DNA of 64,000 bases from Pedobacter antarcticus (GCF_900112985.1 NZ_FONS01000006.1:1-64000), one strand, 5' to 3'. Shown: positions 18,637 to 27,943, counted from the stretch's first letter. Notes: generated from the sequence alone by a model not told the origin. Made by a program: numbers and translations.

Positions 18637-20025
18637 ATGAACTACGATGTAATTATAATAGGTAGCGGTCCTGGCGGATACGTTGCAGCGATCAGAGCTT
18701 CACAACTGGGTTTAAAAACTGCTGTTGTAGAACGTGAATCCCTGGGAGGCATTTGCCTGAACTGGGGTTGTATTCCAACTAAAGCGCTGTTAAAAAGTGC
18801 CCAGGTATTTGAATATATCAATCACGCAGCTGATTACGGTATTAAAACTGCTGCTCCGGAAGCTGATTTTGCTGCTGTGGTTAAACGCAGCCGCGGTGTG
18901 GCAGACGGAATGAGTAAAGGCGTTCAGTTTTTAATGAAAAAAAATAAAATTGATGTCATCATGGGCACTGGTAAAGTAAAGCCAGGTAACAAAGTTGAGG
19001 TCAAAGGTGCTGATGGTTCCCAAAAAGAACTGACTGCCAAAAATATTATCCTGGCGACGGGTGGACGTTCCAAAGAATTACCAAGCCTGAAACAGGACGG
19101 TAAAAAAGTAATTGGATACAGACAGGCAATGGTTCTTCCTGAGCAACCAAAATCTATGGTTATTGTGGGTTCTGGTGCAATTGGAGTAGAATTCGCCTAT
19201 TTCTATGCAACTATGGGTACAAAAGTGACTGTAGTTGAGTTCCTGGATAATATCGTTCCTGTAGAAGATGAAGATATTTCGAAACAACTGTTAAGAAGCT
19301 TCAAAAAAGTAGGGATAGATGTAATGACTTCTTCTAGTGTTGAATCTGTAGACACCAGCGGCGCTGGCTGTAAAGTTCAGGTTAAAACAGCGTCTGGTAT
19401 GCAGACTTTAGAATGTGATATCGTTCTTTCCGCAGCCGGAGTTGTAGCTAACATCGAAAATATTGGTTTAGAAGAAACAGGAATTAAAACTGAAAAAGGA
19501 AAAGTTGTTGTTGATGAATTCTACAATACTTCGGTAAAAGGCTATTATGCTATCGGTGATATCGTCGGCGGACAAGCCCTGGCACACGTTGCCTCTGCAG
19601 AAGGTATTATCTGTGTAGAAAAAATCGCTGGTCAGAGCCCTGAACCTTTAGACTACAACAATATTCCGGGCTGTACTTACTGTACACCAGAAATTGCTTC
19701 TGTAGGGTACACTGAAAAAGCAGCCAAAGCTGCCGGCTACGAGTTGAAAATTGGTAAATTCCCGTTCTCAGCTTCTGGTAAAGCAAGTGCTGCTGGTGCT
19801 AAAGATGGATTTATTAAAATGATCTATGACGCAAAATATGGCGAATTACTAGGTGCCCATATGATTGGCGCCAATGTAACCGAAATGATTGCTGAAATTG
19901 TAGTTGCCCGCAAACTGGAAACAACAGGACATGAAATGCTGAAAGCAGTTCACCCTCACCCGACCATGAGTGAAGCAATTATGGAAGCCACTGCTGATGC
20001 TTATGGCGAAGTAATTCACCTATAA
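18637..20025 (+). CDS. lpdA: Dihydrolipoyl dehydrogenase
   Basis: The E3 flavoenzyme reoxidises dihydrolipoamide in the pyruvate, 2-oxoglutarate or branched-chain dehydrogenase complexes, passing electrons through FAD to NAD+. The 462-residue protein has the FAD dinucleotide fold (IIGSGPGGYVAAIRASQLG), the redox disulfide GGICLNWGCIPTKALL (C41 and C46 region), the NAD-binding GSGAIGVEFAYFYATMG near 175, the second FAD motif GYYAIGDIVGG near 305 and the C-terminal base HPHPTMSEAIMEA. No E1 or E2 genes are adjacent. A hairpin terminator follows 38 bp after the stop. Confidence 0.96.
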   Translation: MNYDVIIIGSGPGGYVAAIRASQLGLKTAVVERESLGGICLNWGCIPTKALLKSAQVFEYINHAADYGIKTAAPEADFAAVVKRSRGVADGMSKGVQFLMKKNKIDVIMGTGKVKPGNKVEVKGADGSQKELTAKNIILATGGRSKELPSLKQDGKKVIGYRQAMVLPEQPKSMVIVGSGAIGVEFAYFYATMGTKVTVVEFLDNIVPVEDEDISKQLLRSFKKVGIDVMTSSSVESVDTSGAGCKVQVKTASGMQTLECDIVLSAAGVVANIENIGLEETGIKTEKGKVVVDEFYNTSVKGYYAIGDIVGGQALAHVASAEGIICVEKIAGQSPEPLDYNNIPGCTYCTPEIASVGYTEKAAKAAGYELKIGKFPFSASGKASAAGAKDGFIKMIYDAKYGELLGAHMIGANVTEMIAEIVVARKLETTGHEMLKAVHPHPTMSEAIMEATADAYGEVIHL

Positions 20026-20063
20026 TATATTCAGACATTAGCTTTTAAAGCTTACCTTATCGA

Positions 20064-20097
20064 AACCTGCTGAACTAATCAGCAGGTTTTTTTTTAT
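20064..20097 (+). terminator. lpdA terminator
   Basis: AAACCTGCTG pairs with CAGCAGGTTT across a 7-nt loop and runs into a tract of nine T residues. Confidence 0.9.
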
Positions 20098-20124
20098 TTT
20101 TACCTGAACCTAATCTACCCGCAT

Positions 20125-20964
20125 ATGCAACTACATACAATTGACACAGGCTTATTTAAACTGGACGGAGGTGCAATGTTTGGTGTCGTGCCAAAATCTA
20201 TCTGGCAAAGAACAAATCCTGCAGATCAGAATAACATGTGTACCTGGGCCATGCGCTGCCTGCTTGTTGAGGAAGGCAACAGACTTATTTTAATTGATAC
20301 CGGTATAGGACAAAAACAGGATGCTAAGTTTCTGAGCCATTTCTATCTTCACGGAGATGACACCCTGGATAAATCCCTTGCTAAGCTAGGCTTTAACCGT
20401 GATGACATTACAGACGTATTCCTAACCCACCTGCATTTTGACCATTGCGGCGGTGCTGTGGAACTTGTGGGTGACAAGCTGAGACCGGTATTCAAAAACG
20501 CAGTTTACTGGAGTAATGAAAAACATTGGGAATGGGCCGTTCATCCGAATGCAAGAGAAAAAGCTTCTTTTCTGAAAGAGAATATTATGCCGATTCAGGA
20601 AAGCGGACAGCTGAAATATGTTGACCAGCAGGAAGGTGTCATTTTTAGCGAAAACTTTAAAGTGCGCTTTGCATTCGGGCACACTGATTCGATGATGATT
20701 CCGCATTTAAATTATAAGGGAACCAATATTATTTACGCAGCAGACCTTCTCCCTTCCACAGGTCATATTCCTTTACCTTATGTAATGGCTTATGATATGT
20801 TTCCGATGCAGACCTTAATAGAGAAACAAGCTTTTCTGGAAGAGGTTGTTAAGGAAAATCATATTATTTTTCTGGAGCACGATCCGGTAAATGAATGCTG
20901 TACGCTACAACAAACAGAGAAAGGTATTCGTCTGAGAGACAGCTTCAAACTGACTGATATATAA
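20125..20964 (+). CDS. Metallo-beta-lactamase-fold hydrolase
   Basis: A 279-residue MBL-fold enzyme. The zinc motif THLHFDHCGG (H102, H104, D106, H107) is intact, preceded by LILIDTGIGQ, with further ligands in FGHTDSMM, IIYAADLLPS and FLEHDP. The overall arrangement, with a long DNPADQNNM-like N-terminal loop and MxxxPxxxxL segments, resembles the lactonase/quorum-quenching (AttM/AhlD-like) branch, but substrate cannot be deduced; a generic hydrolase is equally possible. No signal peptide, so it is cytoplasmic. It stands alone between lpdA and the phosphoesterase lipoprotein gene. Confidence 0.87.
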   Translation: MQLHTIDTGLFKLDGGAMFGVVPKSIWQRTNPADQNNMCTWAMRCLLVEEGNRLILIDTGIGQKQDAKFLSHFYLHGDDTLDKSLAKLGFNRDDITDVFLTHLHFDHCGGAVELVGDKLRPVFKNAVYWSNEKHWEWAVHPNAREKASFLKENIMPIQESGQLKYVDQQEGVIFSENFKVRFAFGHTDSMMIPHLNYKGTNIIYAADLLPSTGHIPLPYVMAYDMFPMQTLIEKQAFLEEVVKENHIIFLEHDPVNECCTLQQTEKGIRLRDSFKLTDI

Positions 20965-21019
20965 TTTTAGTCAGGATGTAGCTAAGGTTTTGCTACCTTT
21001 GCAAGGTTAATTCCTTGTT

Positions 21020-21823
21020 ATGAAATTAAAACTAATACTACTCTTAATACCCATTTTCATATTAAATGGCTGTGAATATGATGAATTCAGCCCCAATCAG
21101 AAGTTCAACAGTAAGACTCCTAAAGAGGTAAATAATACTCAAATTGCCACACTGCCTGAAAAAAAACCCGGAAGCAGAATACGTATCGCTGTTTCCGGCG
21201 ACACGCAGAGAAAGTACAAAGAATCTCAGGAGTTCGTAGACCATATCAATAGTCGCAATGACATTGATTTTGTAATTCTGAATGGAGATATTTCCGATTT
21301 TGGCCTATTGCTGGAATTCGAAGGTGTATACAATATATACAGCAAACTAAATGTCCCGTTTATTTCCGTTATCGGTAATCATGATCAGGTCGCAAATGGT
21401 TTCGAAATTTACCAGCGCATGTTCGGACAAACAGACTTTACCTTCAATTATGCTGGTGTAAAATTTGTGTGCCATGATTCGAACAGTCGCGAACATGCCT
21501 TTAACGGCACCATACCAGATCTAACCTGGTTAAAAAACAATATGGTAAGAGATGCCGGCCAGTCTGGTATAGTCGCATTCTCTCATGTCCCTCCCACTGA
21601 TGCAGATTTTGATCAGAAACTCCGCCCGGCTTACGAAAACCTAATGAACAGTACTCCTGGTGTTCTTGCCTCTGTACACTCTCATCAACATGCTCCTGAT
21701 ATCATATACAGAAAGGACGATCAGGGAATACCTTTTATTATAACTAATGCTATTGTTAACAAAGCATATACTCAACTCACTATAGAAAATGGAAAGATCG
21801 ATGCGCAGGCTGTGTTTTTTTAG
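21020..21823 (+). CDS. Calcineurin-like phosphoesterase lipoprotein
   Basis: A 267-residue envelope lipoprotein: MKLKLILLLIPIFILNGCEYDEF is a lipoprotein signal with Cys18 as the acylation site. The phosphoesterase motifs follow in order: AVSGDTQR, LNGDISDFG, VIGNHDQ, FSHVPPTDADF and SVHSHQHAPD. The enzyme therefore acts at the periplasmic or outer-membrane face. A TACCTTTG -7 box lies at 20994-21001. The last 23 bp overlap the following small gene, which suggests translational coupling. The substrate is not evident. Confidence 0.88.
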   Translation: MKLKLILLLIPIFILNGCEYDEFSPNQKFNSKTPKEVNNTQIATLPEKKPGSRIRIAVSGDTQRKYKESQEFVDHINSRNDIDFVILNGDISDFGLLLEFEGVYNIYSKLNVPFISVIGNHDQVANGFEIYQRMFGQTDFTFNYAGVKFVCHDSNSREHAFNGTIPDLTWLKNNMVRDAGQSGIVAFSHVPPTDADFDQKLRPAYENLMNSTPGVLASVHSHQHAPDIIYRKDDQGIPFIITNAIVNKAYTQLTIENGKIDAQAVFF

Positions 21824-22388
21824 TATATTCTTAATATTCTTATCAGGAAAGTTATCCGCCCAGGAAAAATTTCTTAAATCTATTACCCCCGATAACATAG
21901 GCTTACAATACGCAGGTAGCATCGGTTATATGAGTCTGGGTGTCGGCTATAACCTTTTTAAAGAAAAGACAAACCTCAGCTTTCATTATGGATATGTACC
22001 TGAAATTAAAGGTGGTGAATTACATATTGCAGCTGTTAAGTTTGAATATAAACCTTTCGCTATCAGAATCAGTGACAAGATCGTTTTCCACCCGGTTAAT
22101 CCGGTAATTTTCGCTTCTTACACGTTCGGGAAAAACTTCGGATTTAAATTTGACAGGGATATTTATGCAAAAGGATATTATTTCTTGTCTCCGGCGCTTA
22201 GGGAGCATCTTGGCCTAAGTTCAGAGATCAAGATACTCGGAGATAAAACAAGTAAAATTAAATCTATAAGTCTGTATGCTGAAGCTAACACAAACGATCT
22301 TTACCTGATTAGCTGGTTCGAGAACCGTACAACGACACCGCTTCCATATATTTTTCAAATGGGATTTGGCGTCAGAATGAATTTTTAA
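21801..22388 (+). CDS. Secreted beta-rich protein of unknown function
   Basis: I do not recognise the family. The 195-residue product begins with a signal peptide (MRRLCFFSIFLIFLSGKLSAQ) and consists mostly of alternating polar/hydrophobic strands with abundant Tyr, Phe and Gly, ending PYIFQMGFGVRMNF; the terminal Phe and strand pattern suggest a small outer-membrane beta-barrel. It overlaps the end of the phosphoesterase lipoprotein gene in another frame, so the two are probably made together and may act at the same membrane. A start four codons earlier (21789) is possible. Confidence 0.72.
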   Translation: MRRLCFFSIFLIFLSGKLSAQEKFLKSITPDNIGLQYAGSIGYMSLGVGYNLFKEKTNLSFHYGYVPEIKGGELHIAAVKFEYKPFAIRISDKIVFHPVNPVIFASYTFGKNFGFKFDRDIYAKGYYFLSPALREHLGLSSEIKILGDKTSKIKSISLYAEANTNDLYLISWFENRTTTPLPYIFQMGFGVRMNF

Positions 22389-22409
22389 CTTGTATAATAT
22401 CTTGACATG

Positions 22410-22461
22410 CTATGACAACAAATATTATATTAGATATAATTATCTCAGATAATTGTCATAG
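22410..22461. repeat. Inverted repeat CTATGACAA...TTGTCATAG
   Basis: Two perfect 9-bp arms are separated by 34 bp of AT-rich sequence that itself contains smaller complementary pieces. It could be a weak terminator for the preceding pair of genes or a protein-binding site upstream of rpoD. Confidence 0.35.
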
Positions 22462-22653
22462 TTATATAATTAATTTATAACATTACTATTAAAATTAAGT
22501 AAAAAATATCATTCTAAGCATTGGTAATCAATATTTAAGAAACATTTCCCACGTCTTTGTGTTATAACTGACAAAATGCATTTGGAATAATTTTTGCTAT
22601 CCAAGTCGAGTACAATTAAAGTTCGTAAACTGTAACATTTTCAGGAATTTATG

Positions 22654-22684
22654 TTTAAAAATTGCCTTTAAATCCTTACTTTTG
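22654..22684 (+). promoter_or_regulatory. Predicted rpoD promoter
   Basis: TTTA at 22654-22657 and TACTTTTG at 22677-22684 are separated by 19 bp, fitting the Bacteroidota housekeeping consensus with one departure in the -33 box. The leader before the rpoD ATG would be about 30 nt. Confidence 0.5.
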
Positions 22685-22720
22685 CACGTTCAAAACACAT
22701 AAAGAGCACCAAGCATATAA

Positions 22721-23581
22721 ATGAGACAACTCAAAATTACCCAATCCATAACCAATCGCGAAAGTCAATCGCTGGACAAATATCTTCATGAGATTGGTAA
22801 AGTAGATCTGATCACAGCCGAAGAAGAAGTTATATTAGCCAGAAAAATTCGTGAAGGTGATCAGGCAGCTTTGGAACGATTAACAAAAACCAATTTACGT
22901 TTTGTTGTATCGGTAGCCAAGCAATACCAGAACCAGGGATTAACTTTAGGTGATTTAATTAATGAGGGAAATTTAGGTTTAATTAAAGCTGCAAAACGTT
23001 TTGATGAAACCAAAGGTTTTAAATTCATTTCTTATGCGGTATGGTGGATTCGTCAGTCAATTCTGCAGGCTATTGCTGAGCAGAGTCGTATTGTCCGTCT
23101 CCCTTTAAATCAGGTTGGTTCACTAAGTAAAATCAGTAAGGCATTCTCTAAACTTGAACAGGAATTTGAACGCGAGCCTTCTCCGGAAGAACTGGCTGAA
23201 ATCCTGGAAACTACTGTAGATAAAATATCTGATACGCTGAGTAATTCAGGCCGTCACGTATCTATGGATGCTCCTTTTGTTCAGGGTGAGGAAAACACTT
23301 TACTGGATGTACTGGAAAATCACGAACCTAATACTGACAGCAGTCTGATTAATGAATCACTGTCTGAAGAGATTAAACGTTCCCTGTCTACATTAACTGA
23401 ACGTGAGCGTGAAATTATCGTGTTATTTTTCGGATTGAGTACTAATCACCCGCTCTCGCTTGAGGAGATAGGTGAGAAATTTAACCTGACCCGTGAGCGT
23501 GTCCGTCAAATTAAAGACAAGGCTTTACAACGTCTTCGTCACACTTCAAGAAGCAAAATTTTAAAATCATATCTGGGTTAA
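22721..23581 (+). CDS. rpoD: Primary RNA polymerase sigma factor RpoD/SigA
   Basis: The housekeeping sigma factor, which directs RNA polymerase to the TTTG/TAnnTTTG promoters of this phylum. At 286 residues it is the short Bacteroidota form lacking most of region 1.1. Region 1.2 ([21 protein letters not shown]), region 2 ([38 protein letters not shown], then [16 protein letters not shown]), region 3 and region 4 ([29 protein letters not shown]) are all present. It is followed by a strong hairpin that also overlaps the next promoter. Confidence 0.97.
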   Translation: MRQLKITQSITNRESQSLDKYLHEIGKVDLITAEEEVILARKIREGDQAALERLTKTNLRFVVSVAKQYQNQGLTLGDLINEGNLGLIKAAKRFDETKGFKFISYAVWWIRQSILQAIAEQSRIVRLPLNQVGSLSKISKAFSKLEQEFEREPSPEELAEILETTVDKISDTLSNSGRHVSMDAPFVQGEENTLLDVLENHEPNTDSSLINESLSEEIKRSLSTLTEREREIIVLFFGLSTNHPLSLEEIGEKFNLTRERVRQIKDKALQRLRHTSRSKILKSYLG

Positions 23582-23602
23582 TCTTAAACCCTAATAATCG
23601 GA

Positions 23603-23640
23603 TATAAAAGATTGGGTTTCACCCAATCTTTTATACTTTT
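23603..23640 (+). terminator. rpoD terminator
   Basis: TATAAAAGATTGGGT pairs perfectly with ACCCAATCTTTTATA across a 3-nt loop (23603-23635), then CTTTT. The downstream arm carries the -7 box and the stem the -33 box of the next gene's promoter. Confidence 0.85.
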
Positions 23641-23641
23641 G
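23612..23641 (+). promoter_or_regulatory. Promoter of the GAPDH-like gene inside the rpoD terminator
   Basis: TTG at 23612-23614 and TACTTTTG at 23634-23641 are 19 bp apart, an excellent match to the consensus. The start site would be about 20 nt before the ATG at 23669. Confidence 0.6.
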
Positions 23642-23668
23642 AGGCATTCTAACCAAATATGCCTTATT

Positions 23669-25117
23669 ATGTTCAACAAGTACCAGTCCGAGTTCCAAAA
23701 CTGGATTGAAAAAGAAAAAAAAGCTGTCCAGCTTCTACAAATTGTCGGACAGTTATGGTTCGACAGATCCATCGAACTTGTCCTATTCCGCAAACCACTT
23801 TTTGATGTAGGCAGCAGCGAAATTCTCGCCTGTCACCAGTATGCGAAAGAAATTTCAGGCAAAGACATCAATATCTATGAGACGCTGGAACTTGCAAAAG
23901 AAATTGCTTCATGCAGTATTGCGCCTTCGAGAATAGATATTGGACGTCTGACTACGGAATGGCTGGATGAAAATAATCAGTTTGCCACGCAACATGATTT
24001 TGTAATCAGTAAACTCAGTTCACATATCGGTCATGACAAGATTAGCCTGCAGCCTAAAGATGTAGTTCTTTACGGATTTGGTCGTATCGGAAGACTCGCT
24101 GCCAGGGAGCTTATTTTACAAGCTGGAAAAGGTGAACAGCTAAGACTTAGAGCCATTATTACCAGGACTTATAGTGACGAAGAACTGATTAAGCGTGCCG
24201 AGCTGCTAAGAACAGATTCAGTTCATGGTACATTTAACGGAATTATAGTGGAGGACTTTCAAAATAGAGCGCTAATAATTAATGGCCAGACAGTCTGCTT
24301 TATTGAAGCAAAAGATCCTGAAGATATCGATTATACTGCATACGGTATTCAAGATGCTTTGTTAATTGACAATACCGGAGTATTCAGAGACCGCGAAGGG
24401 CTTAGCAGACATCTTTCAGCTAATGGTATCTCCCGCGTCTTATTAACGGCACCCGCGAAGGGAGATGTACCGAATATAGTCGCAGGAATTAACGACGCAG
24501 ATTTTGACCTGGTAAATGAAAATATCTTTTCAAATGCATCCTGCACAACCAATGCAATAGTTCCCGTACTTAAAATTATTGAGGACGCTTATGGAATAGA
24601 AAAAGGTCATATCGAAACAATTCATTCCTATACAAACGACCAGAATCTATTAGATAATTACCATAAAAAATACAGACGCGGGCGTTCGGCTGCACTGAAT
24701 ATGGTAATTACCGAAACCGGGGCAGATAAAGCAGTCGCTAAAGTTATTCCTCAGCTGGGGGGAAAATTAACGGGTAACGCGGTTAGGGTTCCTACCCCAA
24801 ATGTGTCTCTTGCCATTCTCAATATCTCATTAAATCAGGTTAGCTCAAGAGCAGAAATTATTGATCTGCTTAAGCAGGCATCTTTGTTTGGCAAGCTTAG
24901 CGAGCAAATCGAATTTTCCATCTCTAACGAATTGGTGAGTTCTGATCTGATCGGCAACAGTCACGCAGCTATAATCGACGGTCCAGCGACCATTATGGCT
25001 AAAGATAATAAATCGGTAATTATCTATGCCTGGTATGATAATGAGTACGGATATACCAGACAGGTAATCCGTCTGGCGAAAAAACTCGCTGGTGTTGTGA
25101 GACTTACTTATTATTAG
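23669..25117 (+). CDS. gap: Glyceraldehyde-3-phosphate dehydrogenase, long form
   Basis: A 482-residue GAPDH with an N-terminal extension of about 130 residues before the NAD-binding domain. The Rossmann motif LYGFGRIGRLAARE, catalytic SNASCTTNAIVPV with its nucleophilic cysteine, HSYTNDQNLLD, the phosphate-site RRGRSAALNMVITETGADKAV and the C-terminal WYDNEYGYTRQV are all present, so it should be active in phosphorylating glycolysis or gluconeogenesis. Long GAPDHs of this kind are known in Bacteroidota alongside a standard one; the role of the extension is unclear. The ATG at 23669 is chosen because an earlier one at 23612 would lie within the rpoD terminator and the promoter. Confidence 0.9.
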   Translation: MFNKYQSEFQNWIEKEKKAVQLLQIVGQLWFDRSIELVLFRKPLFDVGSSEILACHQYAKEISGKDINIYETLELAKEIASCSIAPSRIDIGRLTTEWLDENNQFATQHDFVISKLSSHIGHDKISLQPKDVVLYGFGRIGRLAARELILQAGKGEQLRLRAIITRTYSDEELIKRAELLRTDSVHGTFNGIIVEDFQNRALIINGQTVCFIEAKDPEDIDYTAYGIQDALLIDNTGVFRDREGLSRHLSANGISRVLLTAPAKGDVPNIVAGINDADFDLVNENIFSNASCTTNAIVPVLKIIEDAYGIEKGHIETIHSYTNDQNLLDNYHKKYRRGRSAALNMVITETGADKAVAKVIPQLGGKLTGNAVRVPTPNVSLAILNISLNQVSSRAEIIDLLKQASLFGKLSEQIEFSISNELVSSDLIGNSHAAIIDGPATIMAKDNKSVIIYAWYDNEYGYTRQVIRLAKKLAGVVRLTYY

Positions 25118-25140
25118 AATTAAATTCGTGTGTTTTTTAT

Positions 25141-25167
25141 AAGCAGGCCCCCGGCCTGCTTTTTTAT
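25141..25167 (+). terminator. gap terminator
   Basis: AAGCAGGCC and GGCCTGCTT form a 9-bp GC-rich stem with a 3-nt loop, followed by TTTTT. Confidence 0.88.
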
Positions 25168-25271
25168 TGGCAATAATTTTATTCCTCCTTATTTTTATAA
25201 CTAAAACCATACTGTCACTAATTTGTAATATATTAGGTAAAAGAATAAGGAAATTAACACTGTCTTTACTT

Positions 25272-26207
25272 ATGAAATTATTTTTAATCCTTCCATTAGC
25301 CCTCACCCTAAGCTGCAATGCCGTCAAAAAATCTAATCAACCTGCAAATGCAAATCAATTATTAAAGGACGTCAAAGTCTTATCTTCAGATGCATTTGAG
25401 GGGAGAAAAACTGGTACGAAGGGTGCAGAATCAGCAAGAAATTATATCATAAAACGGTTTAAAGAAATTGGTGTAATCCCTTTTTCAAAGTACTCAAATT
25501 TCCAGCAGGCATTCACGTTTAAAGGAATTGACAATCCTGAAATTGAAGGGAAAAACGTAGTTGGATATATCAAAGGAAATACAGACCAGGTAATCGTCAT
25601 CACCGCGCATTACGATCACCTGGGAGTCATTAATGGCAGAATTTTTAACGGCGCCGATGATAATGCTTCCGGTGTAGCCGGTCTGCTGAAAATTGCTGCA
25701 CACTACGCAAGGGCTAAACCTAACCATACTTTAATATTTGTAGCTTTTGATGCAGAGGAATTTGGTAAGAAGGGTTCAGAATATTTCGTTGATAATGCTC
25801 CTGTTAAACTATCTGATATTAAATTAAACATTAATCTGGATATGATCAGCCACAACGATAAGGGTGAGTTATATGCGTCCGGCACGTATAAATATCCACA
25901 GCTTAAGAATTACATTATTTCTACCATTCCAGATTTAAAAATCTTGTTTGGGCATGACAATCCTAAACTTGGAATTGACGACTGGACCAACATGAGCGAC
26001 CAGGCTGCATTCAATGCTAAAAACATTCCATTTATATATTTTGGAGTAGAAGATCATCCGGATTATCATAGAGCTTCAGACAAATTTGAAATGATTAATC
26101 AGCAGTTTTTTATTAATGCAGCAAACGGCATCCTTGAAATAACAGATAACTTTGATAAAGACCGCCCGGTAGAAAAAACTTACAGGGATCAGCTACAATC
26201 TTTCTGA
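25272..26207 (+). CDS. M28-family metallopeptidase lipoprotein
   Basis: A 311-residue zinc aminopeptidase-like lipoprotein. The start at 25272 gives the lipoprotein signal MKLFLILPLALTLSC with Cys15. The co-catalytic metal ligands of M28 enzymes are visible in TAHYDHLG (His, Asp), NGADDNASG (Asp), FDAEEFGKKGS (Glu-Glu), INLDMISH (Asp) and DHPDYHRASDK (His). It should trim peptides in the periplasm or at the outer membrane. A longer frame opens at 25167 within the preceding terminator and is not credible. Transcription stops at the hairpin shared with the convergent S41 protease gene. Confidence 0.9.
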   Translation: MKLFLILPLALTLSCNAVKKSNQPANANQLLKDVKVLSSDAFEGRKTGTKGAESARNYIIKRFKEIGVIPFSKYSNFQQAFTFKGIDNPEIEGKNVVGYIKGNTDQVIVITAHYDHLGVINGRIFNGADDNASGVAGLLKIAAHYARAKPNHTLIFVAFDAEEFGKKGSEYFVDNAPVKLSDIKLNINLDMISHNDKGELYASGTYKYPQLKNYIISTIPDLKILFGHDNPKLGIDDWTNMSDQAAFNAKNIPFIYFGVEDHPDYHRASDKFEMINQQFFINAANGILEITDNFDKDRPVEKTYRDQLQSF

Positions 26208-26211
26208 TCAT

Positions 26212-26243
26212 AAAAAAAGGAGAGCGGTTGCTCTCCTTTTTTA
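26212..26243. terminator. Bidirectional terminator
   Basis: AAAAAAAGGAGAG pairs with CTCTCCTTTTTT across a 6-nt loop between the convergent M28 and S41 peptidase genes. Confidence 0.88.
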
Positions 26244-26260
26244 TTGCTTTTTATTTACAG

Positions 26261-27910
26261 CTATTTCGCCATTTTATATCGTTTATCTATCATACCATTA
26301 AACTCACTATGCGGATTAACCGGCCTTGACTGCTCCGCTTTAAAAGTGGATGTCATGATCTCACGACCCCTGATATTCATCGTAGCACCCTTCCTACTAA
26401 CTGATCCTGCCGGCGCTAGTAACTGTAAAGCTCTGGCAAGGTAATCCTCCTTCGAATCTCCAAATTCATACCTTGGATCATCGAACTCAGATAATACATC
26501 TGGTAACATGCCGGAAAAATAACCACCTTCATTAAGTGCATTTTTGGTTTCGAACATTGAAAAATAGACATCATAACGATTCTCTATAGTCACAGGAAAA
26601 AATCCGACAGGCTTACCAAAAGTGGTATCCCCGACTAGTTTCACATTCATATAAGGTTTCAAGCTATTAATTAGCAGCTCACTGGCAGACGCTGTATTTT
26701 TACTGACAATGAAAACTACATTTGACACTGTATTTAAACTTCCTTTTTTAGCGAAATAAACATTATTATCCGGACTGTCCTGCTGATAATTGAGATTAGC
26801 ATAAGTATAAACTCTCCCATTCTGCGTCTGAATTTTCCCATTTTCATCCAATAGAGGTTGATTAGCCAATATTTTAGCTTCTCCTTTTTGCATAGTCTGG
26901 TTAAAAATCTCGGTGTACATTTTTTTGCCGTTCGTAGCAGCAGGAGCGATCAGGTTGGCCAAATAAGCGCTGGTATTAATATAACCGCCGCCATTATACC
27001 TAAGATCTACAACCAAATCGGTAATGCCCTGAGTGCTGAATTCCGCAAATACCGGATCTAGATTGATGTCATTATTTCCCTTAAGATCAGATATCTCTGA
27101 AAACCTGGCGAATGCCAGGTATCCTATTTTTTTACCCGAGCGCTCTATAATTTTACTGGTATAAACCGGGCTGCTTTTATAAGATTTTTTCTCAAGTGTC
27201 ACTGAAAAAGGCTTGCTATCTTCAAAATTAACACCCGTCAGGATAACAGAAGCCCCAGTTAAAGCACTGGTAACCTGGGCTTTTTCAGCACCATAGCTCG
27301 CTCCTACCGGCTTTCCGTTAACGGTCTTTATCTGCCAACCCCTTTTCACGCCTGCAGCTGCGGCAGGAGAACCTGGATAAACTGCTGTGATAAATAACAA
27401 ATAACTGCTACTTTCTTCGGCGCCTGATGTAAAAAAAACAGGTCTTATTCCAAAATCAAAGCCATTACCTTCCAAATCTACATTAGCAGTTTTAGTAGCA
27501 GAAACAAAACTCGGATTTGATTTGGTTAGATCGTCTATATAGGAGTATTTTGGAAAGCCATCTCCGTAATATTCGTAGGGTATATTGGTTTGCGGATTAA
27601 TCTTTAACTGCGTTAATGCGTAAAGTGCATCATCATAGCTATTTAAAGGATCTGATTTACCTAGATACTGTCTTGGATTGAAGGTCTGATAATCGGGAAT
27701 CACATCATTCCAGTAATAAATTTGCTTAGCATAATAATATAGGGAGTCCAGTGTGAGCTCTGTTCTGCTGCCCACTGGCGTAACCGGATCCGGCTCTCCT
27801 CTATCTTCGATTGAACGGTCTTTCTTGCAAGCTGTGCCTAAGCAAATACAAACCAACAACACCATGTAACGGGGAAAGTATCTAAGGTCTTTCCTGATTT
27901 GCATATCCAT
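26261..27910 (-). CDS. S41-family C-terminal-processing protease lipoprotein
   Basis: A 549-residue serine protease. The signal ends in a lipobox (LGTAC, Cys28). An N-terminal helical segment is followed by a PDZ-like domain (LLFITAVYPGSPAAAAGVKRGWQIKTVNGKPVG, residues ~171-203) and the peptidase core IGYLAFARF ... TDLVVDLRYNGGGYI. S408 in NTASASELL and K433 in GDTTFGKPVGF are 25 residues apart, as expected for the Ser-Lys catalytic dyad. It is the last of four leftward genes starting at lolD, 33 bp after the HAD-like gene. Its targets are unknown; homologues degrade or trim envelope proteins. Confidence 0.9.
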   Translation of the reverse strand: MDMQIRKDLRYFPRYMVLLVCICLGTACKKDRSIEDRGEPDPVTPVGSRTELTLDSLYYYAKQIYYWNDVIPDYQTFNPRQYLGKSDPLNSYDDALYALTQLKINPQTNIPYEYYGDGFPKYSYIDDLTKSNPSFVSATKTANVDLEGNGFDFGIRPVFFTSGAEESSSYLLFITAVYPGSPAAAAGVKRGWQIKTVNGKPVGASYGAEKAQVTSALTGASVILTGVNFEDSKPFSVTLEKKSYKSSPVYTSKIIERSGKKIGYLAFARFSEISDLKGNNDINLDPVFAEFSTQGITDLVVDLRYNGGGYINTSAYLANLIAPAATNGKKMYTEIFNQTMQKGEAKILANQPLLDENGKIQTQNGRVYTYANLNYQQDSPDNNVYFAKKGSLNTVSNVVFIVSKNTASASELLINSLKPYMNVKLVGDTTFGKPVGFFPVTIENRYDVYFSMFETKNALNEGGYFSGMLPDVLSEFDDPRYEFGDSKEDYLARALQLLAPAGSVSRKGATMNIRGREIMTSTFKAEQSRPVNPHSEFNGMIDKRYKMAK

Positions 27911-27943
27911 ATAATTATCAATAGGTTGACAGGATTAAGGTAG

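Larger units (their letters stand above)
22389..22720. other. AT-rich intergenic region upstream of rpoD
   Basis: 332 bp without a gene. It contains a 9-bp inverted repeat (CTATGACAA at 22410-22418 and TTGTCATAG at 22453-22461) just after the preceding gene and the predicted rpoD promoter near its right end. Confidence 0.5.
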
